Below, in pieces: positions 1-10,711 of a DNA stretch of 64,000 nucleotides (positions within the stretch are counted from its first letter, which is position 1; each line of letters begins with the position of its first letter). The stretch is from Plutella xylostella. Taxonomy: Eukaryota; Arthropoda; Insecta; Lepidoptera; Plutellidae. Made by a program: the position numbers and the translations under genes. The stretch covers positions 2,304,001-2,368,000 of the forward strand of contig NC_064004.1 in NCBI RefSeq assembly GCF_932276165.1. The letters run 5' to 3'. The notes below the pieces were generated by a model. The model did not search any database. It saw only the letters and a list, made by a program, of their open reading frames with translations, and was not told the DNA's origin.

Positions 1-160
1 TGTTGATTGACATCCAAACACAAGGTACTTCAGCTGTCAAACAATTTGTTTGTTTACATTTTTTAAGAAAAAAGCCGCTATTTTTATTGACACCAAAGTT
101 TAGGTAGGCGCATTTTTTTCGTGGATATGCCATGTCCTCTCTTTATTCCTTTGTCAATGA

Positions 161-373
161 GTGCCACAAACTTATCTGTTCCGGTGACAGCTCACATAAA
201 TGTCTAATATTTCGTACATAATTCTCTAAGATTTTATGTTTGCTCGTATTGTTAATTCGCTCTTGCGGTGTTAATAAACCCATCTAATCTTTTATAATAT
301 ACAATTCATTGGTAAGTAATGAGATATGGATCAATTTAGTTCGCTCTCACCGGAACAGATAAGTTTGTGGCAC
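161..373. repeat. MITE with 27-bp perfect terminal inverted repeats
   Basis: The sequence at 161-187 (starting GTGCCACAAACTTATC) is the exact reverse complement of 347-373. The 213-bp unit has no coding capacity and an AT-rich interior. This is the structure of a non-autonomous DNA transposon. No clear target duplication was found, so the superfamily is unassigned. Confidence 0.75.
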
Positions 374-893
374 TGTAACTAGCAGTCATCGGTAGATAGA
401 GTTATAGAAACTGGCAGTTAAAGGAGCAGGGGGCCTCCACAGTTCTTTTCCAGACGTTCCTGACGCCCTTTGCGACTTCTAAGGACTGAAATCGCAATTT
501 CAGAGTTGGTCCCGTATAGAAAGTTTCACAGTATGTCGGATACATGGCTAAATTCCTCCCTGCGGATAGTTATATTCAAATCAAACTAAGAGTAAATTGT
601 CTAAAACTAAATGAATGAAAAAATCTTAGGAAGTACATTTAACTGTGTACTTGTTGTGTACCTAAAGTCGTTTGCCCCGACGGCTTCCCACGCCGGTGGT
701 CTCCGCGAAGTAAGCACTAAAATAAGTAAATCTAAAGTAACAATGCGAGTCGGCGAGTGAGTCACACTTACATAACTATCTCACAATCAGTCAATGTCAG
801 CGGCGGGTCACGGGTCAATCGATCCGGTTGAACGATCCACATCCGCGGGTTAAGTGAGCTGAATTAACTGGATCTGCGTCCTGATAGATACTG
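374..893. other. Unassigned sequence between two MITEs
   Basis: No convincing ORF or RNA gene. The stretch at about 425-590 has balanced composition and reads on the minus strand like decayed coding sequence, but I cannot name a family. The rest is AT-rich. Confidence 0.3.
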
Positions 894-1105
894 TAAGGCC
901 TGGGTCTCCTATTTTATGCTATATGCGTCGTCCGACTTTGGCGTAAACGTTTCGATCAACGTCCTACGGCCTACCTACGGCGTCTACGCGCCAACGTCGA
1001 GACGAGGCGAGACCGCATCAGTACATTTCTATAGTGAGCATCGTGACGCGGCCTACGGCGTGACGCTGGACGCGACTTACGGCGTAAATAGGAGACCCAG
1101 GCCTA
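894..1105. repeat. MITE with GGCCTGGGTCTCC termini and internal ACGGCGT repeats
   Basis: GGCCTGGGTCTCCTATTT at 898-915 is inverted at 1086-1103. The interior is built of repeated TACGGCGT/CCTACGGC words in both orientations. An apparent 86-aa ORF here is a by-product of the short repeats (recurring TYGV) and is not called as a gene. Confidence 0.65.
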
Positions 1106-1249
1106 AGATATTCGTTAGCTCATCGATGGATGTCTGTGTCAAAATAAAAAAATATTATGTGAAATACACTCACTAGCAATATAAAGGTAAAAGTTAAAAT
1201 TAGCCAATTAGCCCTAATAAAGTAATATATATTTTTTAACAAAATATAA

Positions 1250-1400
1250 TAATTTGTATTTTTAGTTCGTAATATTTTTATGCGCTGTAAAATAATTAGG
1301 TATATAAGTTAATTGCAGACGGCGTCATTAAGCTAGTCTTTTCCGTTTATGAGTAATTTGGTACATCACTGGAACTTCATTTCATTGATCGCCAGTAGCC
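1250..1400. repeat. Dispersed repeat, copy 1
   Basis: Shares the order of words ggcgtcattaag, cttttccgttta, gagtaatttg and a tggaac/ttcattg end with 11380-11515. Two diverged copies 10 kb apart indicate an old dispersed element of unknown class. Confidence 0.55.
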
Positions 1401-1424
1401 AGTAATACATATTTTGACTTAGCA

Positions 1425-1780
1425 GATTCAGATTCAGATTCATTTATTTGCTAGAAACATGGGTACAATAATTAGGTCTTACATTAATAAAATAGTGTCA
1501 GGCAAGTTTCACCGATTGTTCGGTATGCAAATTATAGTTAAGTATACTTAACATAATATTTTCATAAAATTAGATTAAACAGGCAGGCATACTCGTATAA
1601 ATCAACAACAAAACATGCAGAAACATGCAACCATTAAAAAACATTTATAAGAAAGATTTGTGCAATTATAAAAATTATTATAAATATGTCAATCGTGCAT
1701 TAACAATAGCAATTAATAAATAATAAAAATTATGATAATTTCAATTCAATTTTGGCATTAAAATTTAATACTAAGATATT
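1425..1780 (-). mobile_element. Probable LINE 3'-end remnant (minus)
   Basis: Begins with a cagattcagattcagattcattta microsatellite-like run, typical of a LINE 3' tail read on the opposite strand, followed by AT-rich sequence without an ORF. The class is a guess from the tail only. Confidence 0.35.
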
Positions 1781-2416
1781 ATTTATGCATAAAGAATTCG
1801 TCTAATGTATAGAAAACTTTTTGAATAAGCCAGTTCTTAAGTTTGAACTTAAAGTGTTTTACAGGTACTTGTTTAATGTCCATTGGTATTTGGTTGAATA
1901 CTTTGATTGCCATAATGTGGCAGTCTACCTATATGCCACCAAGAGCCAGCCAAAATTATAAGAATTCCTCGGTCTTTTTCATTCAGTCACTAATGGCTGG
2001 AGAGCGTCCCACGCTAAGTTTGCGTGTTCGTAGTTGTACCACCGTTCATCGGTTCATCGCCATAATAATAAGTTTATTCAGAAAAAGCTTAAATCTATTT
2101 ACATGTGCATCTGTGCATCAGACATCAAGCATCAGCGTACCAGCTTAAAATCCTCGTACTCCTTAATTGATCAGAAACCTCCTTATTTATAACGAAATGC
2201 AACAGCTTATGCAAAAAGTGGTTCTATAAAAAAACTAGAGGTTCTATGTAAATACCTTAGATGTTTTAGTAAGCTTACATAACCCAAGAACAGGTCTAAC
2301 ATGTATAAAAGACGATGGTTTAGACTGATATGGTAATAATTATAATTAAAGAAGCTAGCTGGAGTTTTTGCATTAGAATGCGTGTAGATGCAACTTTGTA
2401 TACTTAGATTAACAAT
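1781..2416. other. AT-rich stretch without recognisable gene
   Basis: Open frames of 70-100 codons on both strands show no domain, low-complexity composition and no coding signature. Nothing supportable as a gene was seen. Confidence 0.4.
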
Positions 2417-2865
2417 ATACAACAAGATGGTGTATCACATACAAAAACAAAGCAAAAAATTATCCGCATTTTGTTTAAGTACTTGTATTTTATTTATCAT
2501 TTGTACCAATGAATTTTTTTGAAAATTTTTAAATATGTGGGGACATCTCACACACGGCCATCCGACCCCAAGCTAGGCAGAACCTGTGTTATGGGTGTCG
2601 GACAGCTGATATATCTACACAAATACATAGATAGATAGATACTAAATATAAATATCAACACCCAAGACCCGAGTACAAATATCTGTGTTTAAACAAATAT
2701 CTGCCCCAGCCGGGAATCGAACCCGGGACCATCGGCTCAGTAGTCAGGGTCACTAACCACTACGCCATTCGGTCGTCAAAAATAAGAGCTCAGTGGTGAA
2801 GTGGGTTGTTATTTGTCGAGACGTTTCTTTTGCACTGACACTCCATCTCGTTCATATTAAAATAT
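2417..2865. repeat. Dispersed repeat, copy 1, split by a SINE
   Basis: The two halves, 2417-2515 (acaagatggtgtatcacat onwards) and 2785-2865 (gagctcagtggtgaagtg to ttgcactgacact), match 31255-31490, where they are continuous apart from small differences. Here they are separated by a tRNA-derived SINE, so the SINE inserted into an older repeat. Confidence 0.6.
2540..2776 (-). mobile_element. tRNA-derived SINE (minus), subfamily with distinct body
   Basis: On the minus strand it starts GACGACCGAATGGCGTAGTG, with an A-box-like TGGCGTAGTGGTTAG and a B box GGTTCGATTCC. The same head occurs at 11960 (minus) and 18433 (plus), but this body differs after the first 130 bases, so it is a related, not identical, subfamily. 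Confidence 0.8.
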
Positions 2866-3059
2866 AGTTGGGTATTCATCATTATATTAATTAAAGTAGC
2901 TTGATAGAGTTTTTGCTTTAGAACGCGTATAGGTGCACCTTTGTATAGAACGCCAAAATATAGGTAGGTAGGTAGTCTAGGTAGTTAACAAGAAATGCAG
3001 GTACGACAGTGAAAAAAATATATACAGACTTATAATAAGTACATTTTTTTTTATTATTT

Positions 3060-3160
3060 TTTATTTTAACTCTTTATTGTACAAATATCACAAATAAAAG
3101 TAGGTACAAATGTTGGACTTAATGCTAAAAGTATTTTCTGCATAAAATATGTTAGGCGGG
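3060..3160 (-). mobile_element. LINE 3'-tail fragment (minus)
   Basis: Reads ctttattgtacaaatatcac...ggacttaatgctaaaagtattttctg, matching 9866-9955 (minus), 19390-19450 (plus) and more weakly 17636-17690 (plus). All appear to be 5'-truncated 3' ends of one LINE family. Confidence 0.6.
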
Positions 3161-3269
3161 TTCATTGTGGCTGTTCTATCCACTCTGACATTCTTCCCTC
3201 GTAAAATTTTCTTGAAAACAGTTTATCACAATCATTTTTTATAGAGACGTTATGTGCATCTACATTATC

Positions 3270-3582
3270 TCAGTCACTTTCTTTGGGGGAACAGGGGAGG
3301 CAGTTCGTCAGGGAGATTGGGCGACGCTTGAGGAGCCGCGGTTTTGACTACCGCTCTGGGGCGTACCTGGCACAGAGGATCTCCCTTGCCGTGCAGCGCG
3401 GCAACGCAGCTAGCGTTATGGGGACTTTTGGGTCGGGTGCGTCCTGGGGTGGTTTATTTAGCTAAGTAAGTTGTGTTTTGTTTGTTTTTTTTTTTTTTTT
3501 TTTTTGTATTTTATTTTTGACGAAGCTAGGGTGGATTTTATGTTTAACGTTTGATAAATTAAAAAAAAAAAAAAAAAAAAAA
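3270..3582 (+). mobile_element. Truncated LINE 3' end with coding tail and poly(A)
   Basis: An open frame at 3283-3465 encodes IGRRLR then LAQRISLAVQRGNAASVMGT, a motif I associate with the C-terminal tail of a LINE ORF2. It is followed by T-rich 3' sequence and a 22-A run. A degraded copy of the QRGNAAS motif recurs at 60596-60640. The 5' part of the element is missing. Confidence 0.55.
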
Positions 3583-4065
3583 TTGAGAAAATATTAAGTA
3601 GGTACCTAATTAATTATTAAATAAGTGACCGGTTCGTCACTTTCATATCTCGTAAAACACATAGATACACATTGTAAGTGTAAGTGCCGTCACGATCGTA
3701 TACGAGTGATGCTTGCAACTGTTTACTTCCGTGTTAAAAATTAAAAGAACCAAGTATTAAGTAACAAAAAGTTTATTAAAAGTTTTCTGTGGTTACATAT
3801 ATGTGCATCAACTGATATCTCGAGTTTCTGTGCTGTATATCACCTGTATTTAGTGTTACAAAAAGTGCCTAGGGGATACATTGTGTACACAAATTGTGGG
3901 TACCTCAGTTGCTTGCAGTGTGTTTACCCCATAATCGAAATTTAAACAATTCAAAAAATCACCAGCAGCGCCATCTAGGGATCCCGATTCGTAACCGACG
4001 CTAGTGACATCTATTAGAATCATAGTGAATTTGCTATCTCGGTGGTAAACTAATTTCCTACCATT

Positions 4066-5103
4066 ATGACCAAGTGCGGTGGTTGCAAGAAATATATTGC
4101 TCGGGCTGATATAGCTAAGTGTGCGAAATGCGCTAAATGCGGTACCGTGTACCACCCGTTCTGCCTTAAGGGAGGCGAGGAAGGTACCCCTAACTGGGTC
4201 TGCCCGGGATGTGTATCCGGGAACCCGCCGCCCGCGCCCAACATCGATGTTCCCGTTGCTGAAGGGATAGACTCCCTTGAGCTGCCTGAACCGGTCGTGT
4301 CCGACGGCCGCCACAACTCCACTGCGAATGACACGACGGAAGAGTTCAAAGTGGAGCTCGGGCTGGAGATCCGCCTGTTCCGCGAGGAGCTGAGCGCCGT
4401 GCGGGAGGAGATCCGCCTGTTCCGGGCCGAGGTCAAGGACCTCAAAAGCTCATTCTCCGCAACAGAGGAACGGCTCAGCACCCTGGACTCGAGGGTGGAC
4501 GTGCTGGAGAAGCGGGTGATGGAAGGAACGGGCTCCCGACTAGAGTCCGTCATCGCTGAGCTAAGGTTAGAGCTCAACGAAAAGGACCAGGAGCTTCTGG
4601 GCAACGACGTGGAGGTCAGCAACCTCCCGGAGGAGAACGGGGAGAATGCCACCCATATGATCATGGCGGTGGCGACCAAGCTGGGCGTCACGCTCCGGGA
4701 GAGCGACATAGTCAGCGCGGAGCGTGTGGGAGCAAGGCGCCGGGCGCCGGGCGAGGGCGGGGACGCGGGCGCGGGGGCGGCGGGCCGGCCGCGGCCGCTG
4801 GTGGTGCGCTTCACGCGGCGCGCCGTCAAGGACGAGCTCACGGCCGCGGCCCGCGTGCGCCGCGGGGCCACCTCGGCCGACCTCAGCCAGTCCTCAGCGC
4901 CGCGCCCCTTCTACGTCAACGAGAGGCTCACCAAGTACAACCGCCAACTGTACTACCAAACGCGGGAGGTCGGGCGACGTCTGTCCTGGAGGTTTCTCTG
5001 GACCAAGAAGGGACGCATATACGCCCGCCAGGGACAGGACACACCTCGACACTGGATACGGTCAGCTGATGACATTAGCCGGGTATTCGGAGTCGCTTCT
5101 TAA
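4066..5103 (+). CDS. LINE ORF1: PHD finger, coiled coil, nucleic-acid-binding C-terminus
   Basis: 345 aa. Residues 3-48 form a C4HC3 PHD-like finger (CGGC, CAKC, YHPFC, WVCPGC). Residues about 85-170 are heptad-rich (EIRLFREEL, VREEIRLFRAEV, LDSRVDVLEKR), predicting a coiled-coil trimer. The C-terminal third resembles the L1-ORF1 RNA-binding region, with VSNLPEENGE, PLVVRFTRR and a final SRVFG segment. In CR1-type LINEs such proteins bind element RNA and act as chaperones. Strongly GC-rich between 4740 and 4900, unlike the AT-rich ORF2. The start is the first ATG after an untranslated leader with a stop-rich upstream region. Confidence 0.8.
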   Translation: MTKCGGCKKYIARADIAKCAKCAKCGTVYHPFCLKGGEEGTPNWVCPGCVSGNPPPAPNIDVPVAEGIDSLELPEPVVSDGRHNSTANDTTEEFKVELGLEIRLFREELSAVREEIRLFRAEVKDLKSSFSATEERLSTLDSRVDVLEKRVMEGTGSRLESVIAELRLELNEKDQELLGNDVEVSNLPEENGENATHMIMAVATKLGVTLRESDIVSAERVGARRRAPGEGGDAGAGAAGRPRPLVVRFTRRAVKDELTAAARVRRGATSADLSQSSAPRPFYVNERLTKYNRQLYYQTREVGRRLSWRFLWTKKGRIYARQGQDTPRHWIRSADDISRVFGVAS

Positions 5104-5568
5104 ACTGCCGGTTGATCTTAATGGTGTAAAAAACCACACCCATACAACCTTATTATACTGGGTGATGATATTTTTATGCCTATTTATGTCTTTGTTCTGT
5201 GTTACATGTACTACGTGCATATATAGCTTTGTTGATGTCTATCATTTATCTTGTACTTGTTATTATTCTCTAGTTATTGCTTTAACTGTGTTGCTACCCG
5301 GAGATCAAAATGTGCCCCAGCTCACTAATAACTTAGTGGCATTTAATCATAACAGTATAATATTTACAATATTTATAATCTATACCTATCACTTTCTATT
5401 TCCCCCATTACCATGCCCAAGCTCGAATACAAACTTACGCCATTTCAAAACTGTCCCCACGCATACATCATACATACATACATATCCTATATACAAATTA
5501 TATAACACCTTATACCCTATATACATCATAATATTTATACAAATTACCTACACCTTCATAAGTACAAA
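5104..5568 (+). other. LINE inter-ORF spacer
   Basis: AT-rich, with stops in the ORF1 frame; no separate gene. ORF2 is probably reached by reinitiation or another non-canonical route, which the sequence alone does not show. Confidence 0.5.
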
Positions 5569-8418
5569 ATGACTGGTAAAAACAAGTCATTATTAGTTGG
5601 ACTCTTTAACGCGGGATCATTGGGCACAGGGCATGATGAACTCATAGCCACTGTACTACGCTATGATGTTGACATAATGGCTATTAACGAAACCTGGCTC
5701 AGGGAGGGGGAGATAGACCGCGCGCCCGTCATACCCGGCTACAAACTGCGCCACACGCCGAGACCCCCAGGTAAGCGCATGCGAGGTGGAGGCGTAGGTA
5801 TGTATGTGAAAACGGGTCTAAAGGTAAGATTTCGCACACATCCCGCCGCGGCCGGCGTCGAACAAATGTGGTTAAGCTGTACCGTTAACACAATAAAACT
5901 GCTTATCGGAACAGCCTATAGACCGCCGTGGCAAGACTGTAGTATTTTCTTTGATGCATTAACGGACAGTATAACATCTTTCACTAATTACGACCAGATG
6001 ATTGTGCTTGGTGACTTCAACATTAATCTTTTACCTAATAGTACTGACTACAAAAGGCGTCATTTTGATGATTTTGTACAAACGGTTGATTTAAAACAGT
6101 ACGTAACCGAACCTACGCACTTCACTAGCAGTAGCGAAACTTTAATAGATGTCGTTTGCTCAGACTTGGATATTAAATGTATAAATGTCGACTACATACC
6201 TACCCTAGGACATCATGCATTCATAACAGTAGGACTGAATGTTAAAAAACCTAAACCGTTGCCCCGATGGATTACATACCGGCCATTAAAAAATATTATT
6301 TTGGAACAATTTAACCTTGACCTTAACTTAATTAATTGGGAACATATTAAAAGTTTTGATGATGTCAATCAAATGGTAGCCACATTTACTGATTACATGA
6401 TAAAATTATTTGATCTACATGCTCCCGAGCGCACTGTCCGTGTGAAGGGCGCCGACTACCCGTGGATCACTGATAACGTGAAGTACATGATGAGTTTGAG
6501 AGACGCAGCCCATAAACGGTTTCGTATCACTAACTCCGCTTCAGACAACAATTATTATAAGGACCTGAAACATTTAGTAAATGCAGCTTTACACAGTGAA
6601 AAGCGAGCATATTTTCAGTCCAACATTAATAACAATATTAAAAACTCGGCGAAATTATGGCAGAATCTTAAGAACACTGTACTCCGTAAACATAAAACTG
6701 ACTACCTACCTGATAGCTTTAATGACCCCGATATGATTAACAAACACTTCCTTGACATTCCCGGTAACAATAAGATAAATTTATCAGATATAATTTATTA
6801 TGAATCTAACAGACATGGCACATATACATTTAATATTTCACCTATCGACGAGCTAATGGTTGGCAAAATTATCAACAAACTTAAATCGAATGCACTCGGG
6901 TGCGATGGCATATCATTGGCTATGATTATGCTGACGCTACCGCGAACCTTAGATATTATCACTTTTATAATTAATTACTCTATTAAAACTTCTACATTTC
7001 CGGACCCGTGGAAAATTGCTCTGGTTAGTCCTATACCTAAAATACCTACTCCGAGTCAATACAAGGACCTACGTCCGATTAGTTTGCTGTCATGTATGTC
7101 AAAGATTCTGGAAAAAGCTGTGTATAACCAAATGTCGCACTACCTGGAGGTTAATGGTATTCTGCCTGATGTACAGTCCGGTTTTCGTCGAGGCCGCAGC
7201 ACCTCTACTGCCCTAATTGACGTGGTAGATAATATACTGGCTTCCGCGGATAAGGGTATGTCTACCATTCTCACTTTGTTGGATTTTTCCCGCGCATTTG
7301 ACACTATTAATGTTCCGCTACTGATCGCAAAGTTGACATTTTATGGTTTTGATGCTAGTACGGTCAAATGGTTTCATAGCTATCTAGATCAACGCTCACA
7401 AATAGTTAAGCTGAGAAAATGTGATGGCAATACAGTTGCTTCTGCTGAGTATCCAGTATCTAGAGGAGTCCCGCAAGGATCCACCCTAGGACCATTGTTA
7501 TTTATCCTTTACGCTAGCGATATCACCAATGAGATTGTAAATTGCAAATACCATGTCTATGCTGATGACTTACAATTATATCTATCAGGATCCCCATCTG
7601 ACGTTAACAATACTTGTGATCTTATAAACCAGGACTTAGATCGTATTGCGACCTGGGCTAATAAGCATATTTTAAAGCTAAATCCCGATAAGTCGAAGTT
7701 TATTATTATTGGCACAAGGAAACAAGTTCAAATTACTAATACAAATAACCCTACCATAAAACTAGCAGGAGTAGATATTGAACAGGTAACCGAAGCTCGT
7801 AACCTAGGCCTAACATTCGACAATTATTTACGGTTTGAAAAACACGCAATTGAAATGGTCAAAAACTGCTTCTTCAGACTCAAGACTCTTTATAAAATTA
7901 GACGGTACATTAATGTTGACCTGCGAATACAGTTATGTGAGTCGCTTGTTCTGTCTAAACTAAATTATGCGGACACTGTATATGGCCCATGTCTTTTACG
8001 GAAAACGGAAAAGCTACTGCAAAGGGTACAAAACGCCTGTATTAGATTCTGTATGGATATCCCTCCCCGCTCCCATGTTACCCCTTATCTCAACTCTTGC
8101 GGGCTACTGAAGGTGGCCGCCAGACAGCGGCTGCACCTTGCCGCGCTCCTGTTTGGCGTTATAAAGTTCAAATCACCCCAGTACCTTTACAACAAACTTG
8201 AATGGTCTCGTAACCATCATACAATAAATACTAGGGCGTCCACTTATCTTATGGTCACTCCGAAGCACAAAACCGCACTGTTTCGCAACTCGTTCCGTTA
8301 TGCAGCCAGCTTCATATGGAACACCTTGAGACCACCCCTCCGTGACCTGAAATCAATATCGACTTTTAAATTTTATTACAAAATGATCCTACTTGATGAT
8401 CAAAGAAAAGGGCTTTAA
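5569..8418 (+). CDS. LINE ORF2: APE endonuclease and reverse transcriptase
   Basis: 949 aa, uninterrupted. An APE-type endonuclease fills the first about 225 residues: FNAGSL, AINETWL with the catalytic Glu, GVGMYVK, TAYRPP, LGDFNIN and a terminal LGHHAFI. RT follows: LRPISLLSCMSKILEK, SGFRRGRSTSTAL, LLDFSRAFDTI, RGVPQGSTLGPLLF and the active-site YADDLQLY at about residue 665. The C-terminus has the usual thumb-like helices and a RFCMDIPPRSH segment. It nicks target DNA and primes reverse transcription of element RNA. It is ATG-initiated and complete for the family. Confidence 0.9.
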   Translation: MTGKNKSLLVGLFNAGSLGTGHDELIATVLRYDVDIMAINETWLREGEIDRAPVIPGYKLRHTPRPPGKRMRGGGVGMYVKTGLKVRFRTHPAAAGVEQMWLSCTVNTIKLLIGTAYRPPWQDCSIFFDALTDSITSFTNYDQMIVLGDFNINLLPNSTDYKRRHFDDFVQTVDLKQYVTEPTHFTSSSETLIDVVCSDLDIKCINVDYIPTLGHHAFITVGLNVKKPKPLPRWITYRPLKNIILEQFNLDLNLINWEHIKSFDDVNQMVATFTDYMIKLFDLHAPERTVRVKGADYPWITDNVKYMMSLRDAAHKRFRITNSASDNNYYKDLKHLVNAALHSEKRAYFQSNINNNIKNSAKLWQNLKNTVLRKHKTDYLPDSFNDPDMINKHFLDIPGNNKINLSDIIYYESNRHGTYTFNISPIDELMVGKIINKLKSNALGCDGISLAMIMLTLPRTLDIITFIINYSIKTSTFPDPWKIALVSPIPKIPTPSQYKDLRPISLLSCMSKILEKAVYNQMSHYLEVNGILPDVQSGFRRGRSTSTALIDVVDNILASADKGMSTILTLLDFSRAFDTINVPLLIAKLTFYGFDASTVKWFHSYLDQRSQIVKLRKCDGNTVASAEYPVSRGVPQGSTLGPLLFILYASDITNEIVNCKYHVYADDLQLYLSGSPSDVNNTCDLINQDLDRIATWANKHILKLNPDKSKFIIIGTRKQVQITNTNNPTIKLAGVDIEQVTEARNLGLTFDNYLRFEKHAIEMVKNCFFRLKTLYKIRRYINVDLRIQLCESLVLSKLNYADTVYGPCLLRKTEKLLQRVQNACIRFCMDIPPRSHVTPYLNSCGLLKVAARQRLHLAALLFGVIKFKSPQYLYNKLEWSRNHHTINTRASTYLMVTPKHKTALFRNSFRYAASFIWNTLRPPLRDLKSISTFKFYYKMILLDDQRKGL

Positions 8419-9680
8419 GAAGTTATACCTACTTCGAATGTATTCACGCGCAGTATTGGCTCCGTGTCCCGTGGTTGGCTGCATGGTGCGGGCTGCACGC
8501 TGTAGTACATTATAATCCATCACCTCAACATCTTAAACTCTGGTGCGTGCAGCCATGCTGCTTAATTTGTCCCTGAAACAAAATATAATGTATAGTTATA
8601 GTTTATTCACTTAATTATTATAAATTTGATAACCTGTAATAACGGTATTACATATCTATTGTCCCACCCATAGTCGTCCACACGTACCTAGTTAATATAC
8701 TTTATAATATCTATGTATGTTTTTTATCGCAGTAGAATTATAATAATAAGAAAAAACACTTACCTTTTTTTATCGTAATGCTGACTTTGTAACAATACGA
8801 ACATTATGCATCACTTTTGCTGCTGATAGTGGTTGTTATTGTGATCACTGCACGCATTGTACGAACTAGGTGTTCGTGGGGTGCTTCATTTCGTATCCGG
8901 GCGTGGGTGCGCGGGCGCCGCCTCGTCCCGTTATCTATGAATGGCTTGCGGGATGACGCGGGTACACTGAACGGATCGCGCCCGGTTACTGAAATTTATT
9001 TTAGGCTGCAGGTTGTGGGTGCGTTCGCCGTTTCATTATGGCTACCCACTACTTTTTCGCATCGCACTATTACTATATTTATTTTGCTCTGTATTTAGTA
9101 TTTATGTTACTGATACATTTTGTAATATTTATGTATTATTAATGGAATTAGTATATATACTATTATTATTTTTTAACAAGTACTATTTATTTTTTACAGA
9201 ATTTACACACACATACCTATATATTTTTAATGTAACCTGCATTATTTATTTACTTACCATACACACTCATAACAGTAATTCACACAACACACACGTCCCA
9301 TATACCTATACTTATACATTATTATTTTTTATTTTTTATTTTTATTTTTTTGTTTGTTCATAGTTAAGTAGGTACTCGTGTACGTGACTGAGGTCACTTA
9401 AAAGGGCCAGCTGAAAATCAGCGCTGTGGCCTTACTGTCCACAGCTCATGCTGAGCTGGTGCCGTTTCGACACTCCGGACAGCAACCCGTTGTGTTATTG
9501 TTTTTATATTTTGCCTGTATTTTTGTTTTTTTGTCTCATGTTAAATTTTTATTATTATTTTTTTGGCCTTGTTATCTTGTATATGTATTTCTTTTCTTTA
9601 AGTCTGTATTTTTCTTTTTGTTGTTGTTGCTGTCTATGTGTCGAATAAATGTTTCTTTATCTTTTCTTTACATTGCGACC
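8419..9680 (+). other. LINE 3' untranslated region
   Basis: Non-coding and T-rich. Contains aggtcacttaaaagggccagctgaaaatcagcgctgtgg and the complementary agctcatgctgagctgg, which could pair as a stem, then a low-complexity tail near 9650-9680 that likely marks the 3' end. Confidence 0.55.
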
Positions 9681-9849
9681 GTATAACACCTCTCTTGGCC
9701 GGTGATTCAAAAGACATTCACCGAATAAGCGATCGTCCAGTTCAGGGTAAGGCGAATGTTACATAACAACCGCATGTAGGGCTTCTGTCTACGACTTTAC
9801 CTATAGATACATTTAGCAGTGCGAGGCTTAATCGACATGTGTAGGTATA

Positions 9850-9965
9850 TTTATTTATTTATTTATTTAACACTTTATTGCACAAATATGAGATATAAGT
9901 GTACAAAAGGTGGACTTAATGCTCAAAGCATTTTCTACCAGCCAACCTACAGGAGGTACAGGTAA
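9850..9965 (-). mobile_element. LINE 3'-tail fragment (minus)
   Basis: A (TTTA)n run, then actttattgcacaaatatg, ggtggacttaatgctcaaag and ccaacctacaggaggt. The same words in the same order occur at 3060-3160 and inverted at 19390-19450. Confidence 0.65.
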
Positions 9966-10019
9966 AAAGGTAGAAAGGTGCAAAAAATATATTTAAGTAT
10001 ATGAAAGCAGGAAAACTAG

Positions 10020-10190
10020 TATACCTAGAGTCGTGGTGGTTTTCGTGAGGTCGTCTCGTAGGTTCAAATCCTGCCATGTACCAATGAATTCTGTAGAAAT
10101 AAGTAATTTAAGCTCAATTATACCACGTACTCTTACGGTGAAGGAAAACAACGTGAGGTAATTTGCTTATCTACATTCTAGGTAGATACA
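10020..10190 (+). mobile_element. Metulj-like tRNA-derived SINE, degraded
   Basis: Contains a B-box-like GGTTCAAATCCTGCC, then taccaatgaattctg and acggtgaaggaaaacaacgtgagg. That order is characteristic of the abundant lepidopteran SINE family. The A-box region is decayed. Confidence 0.65.
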
Positions 10191-10374
10191 TGCATACCAA
10201 AGAGCGATGGGAAAAACGGGTTCTCGAGAGTAGCCACCTAGGAACACAGAGGTAGGGGTAGGTAGGTAGGTCTTATCAGTCTTATGATAAAAGTTTCGGA
10301 GTGGTGCTGCGCTTCACGAACCTATCTTGTTGACTTAAACATTTACATGACTTATGCGTATCCCCCACGCTGCA

Positions 10375-10600
10375 CGGGTCCGTTATCGACGTAGATAAAC
10401 GTCACTAGGTATAAAACGATTCGAGATAAATACGACGCTGTGACTGGTACACGCGCATTAACCATTTACGGCCCGAAGTTGCGATATCACGCCTGACGAC
10501 AATAGCTTTCCATTCTTTATTCAAGGGATTCAAGCGGTTAAACGAGTTTGCTGACGTGGATAGCGAACCCGTGCAGCGGAGACAGGTTCAGCTTAAGTAC
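10375..10600. repeat. Dispersed TTATCGACGTAGATAAA repeat
   Basis: gttatcgacgtagataaacg, gattcgagataaatac and gcgaacccgtgcagcgg match the intronic units at 55230-56480 and 57860-57990. This places the same mobile or satellite-like sequence 45 kb away from its tandem array. Confidence 0.6.
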
Positions 10601-10711
10601 CTACAGAGAACAATAGCCCGACAACTGCAAAGTGCAACCCGATACTCCGCGTAATCCGCGTAACTTGTCTGTCAGTGTACTCACTTACACATGACACTAC
10701 ATATTATTATA

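Larger units (their letters stand above)
3600..9680 (+). mobile_element. Near-complete CR1/L2-group non-LTR retrotransposon
   Basis: A two-ORF LINE: a PHD-finger ORF1 (4066-5103), a 465-bp spacer, an endonuclease-reverse transcriptase ORF2 (5569-8418), and a long 3' UTR ending near a ttctttatcttttctttac low-complexity tail. The 3' UTR contains a ctgaaaatcagcgctgtgg block with complementary cagctcatgctgagctgg. Both ORFs are open, so the copy may be young. Ends are approximate because no target duplication was found. Assignment to the CR1 superfamily rests on the PHD-type ORF1 and RT style. Confidence 0.75.

Noticed and set aside
916..1176. 86-aa ORF with recurring TYGV
   Set aside because: Lies almost wholly inside the ACGGCGT-rich MITE and has no independent coding support.
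2700..2776. tRNA gene (also at 11885 and 18433)
   Set aside because: A and B boxes are present, but the sequence continues into a SINE body, there is no proper acceptor stem, and one copy has target duplications.
3856..4871. Minus-strand ORFs of 152 and 273 aa
   Set aside because: Shadows of LINE ORF1 codons with low-complexity Ser/Arg composition.
4724..5572. Alternative 282-aa frame overlapping LINE ORF1
   Set aside because: Arg/Ala-rich shadow of the GC-rich ORF1; no domain; the PHD and coiled-coil frame is the real one.
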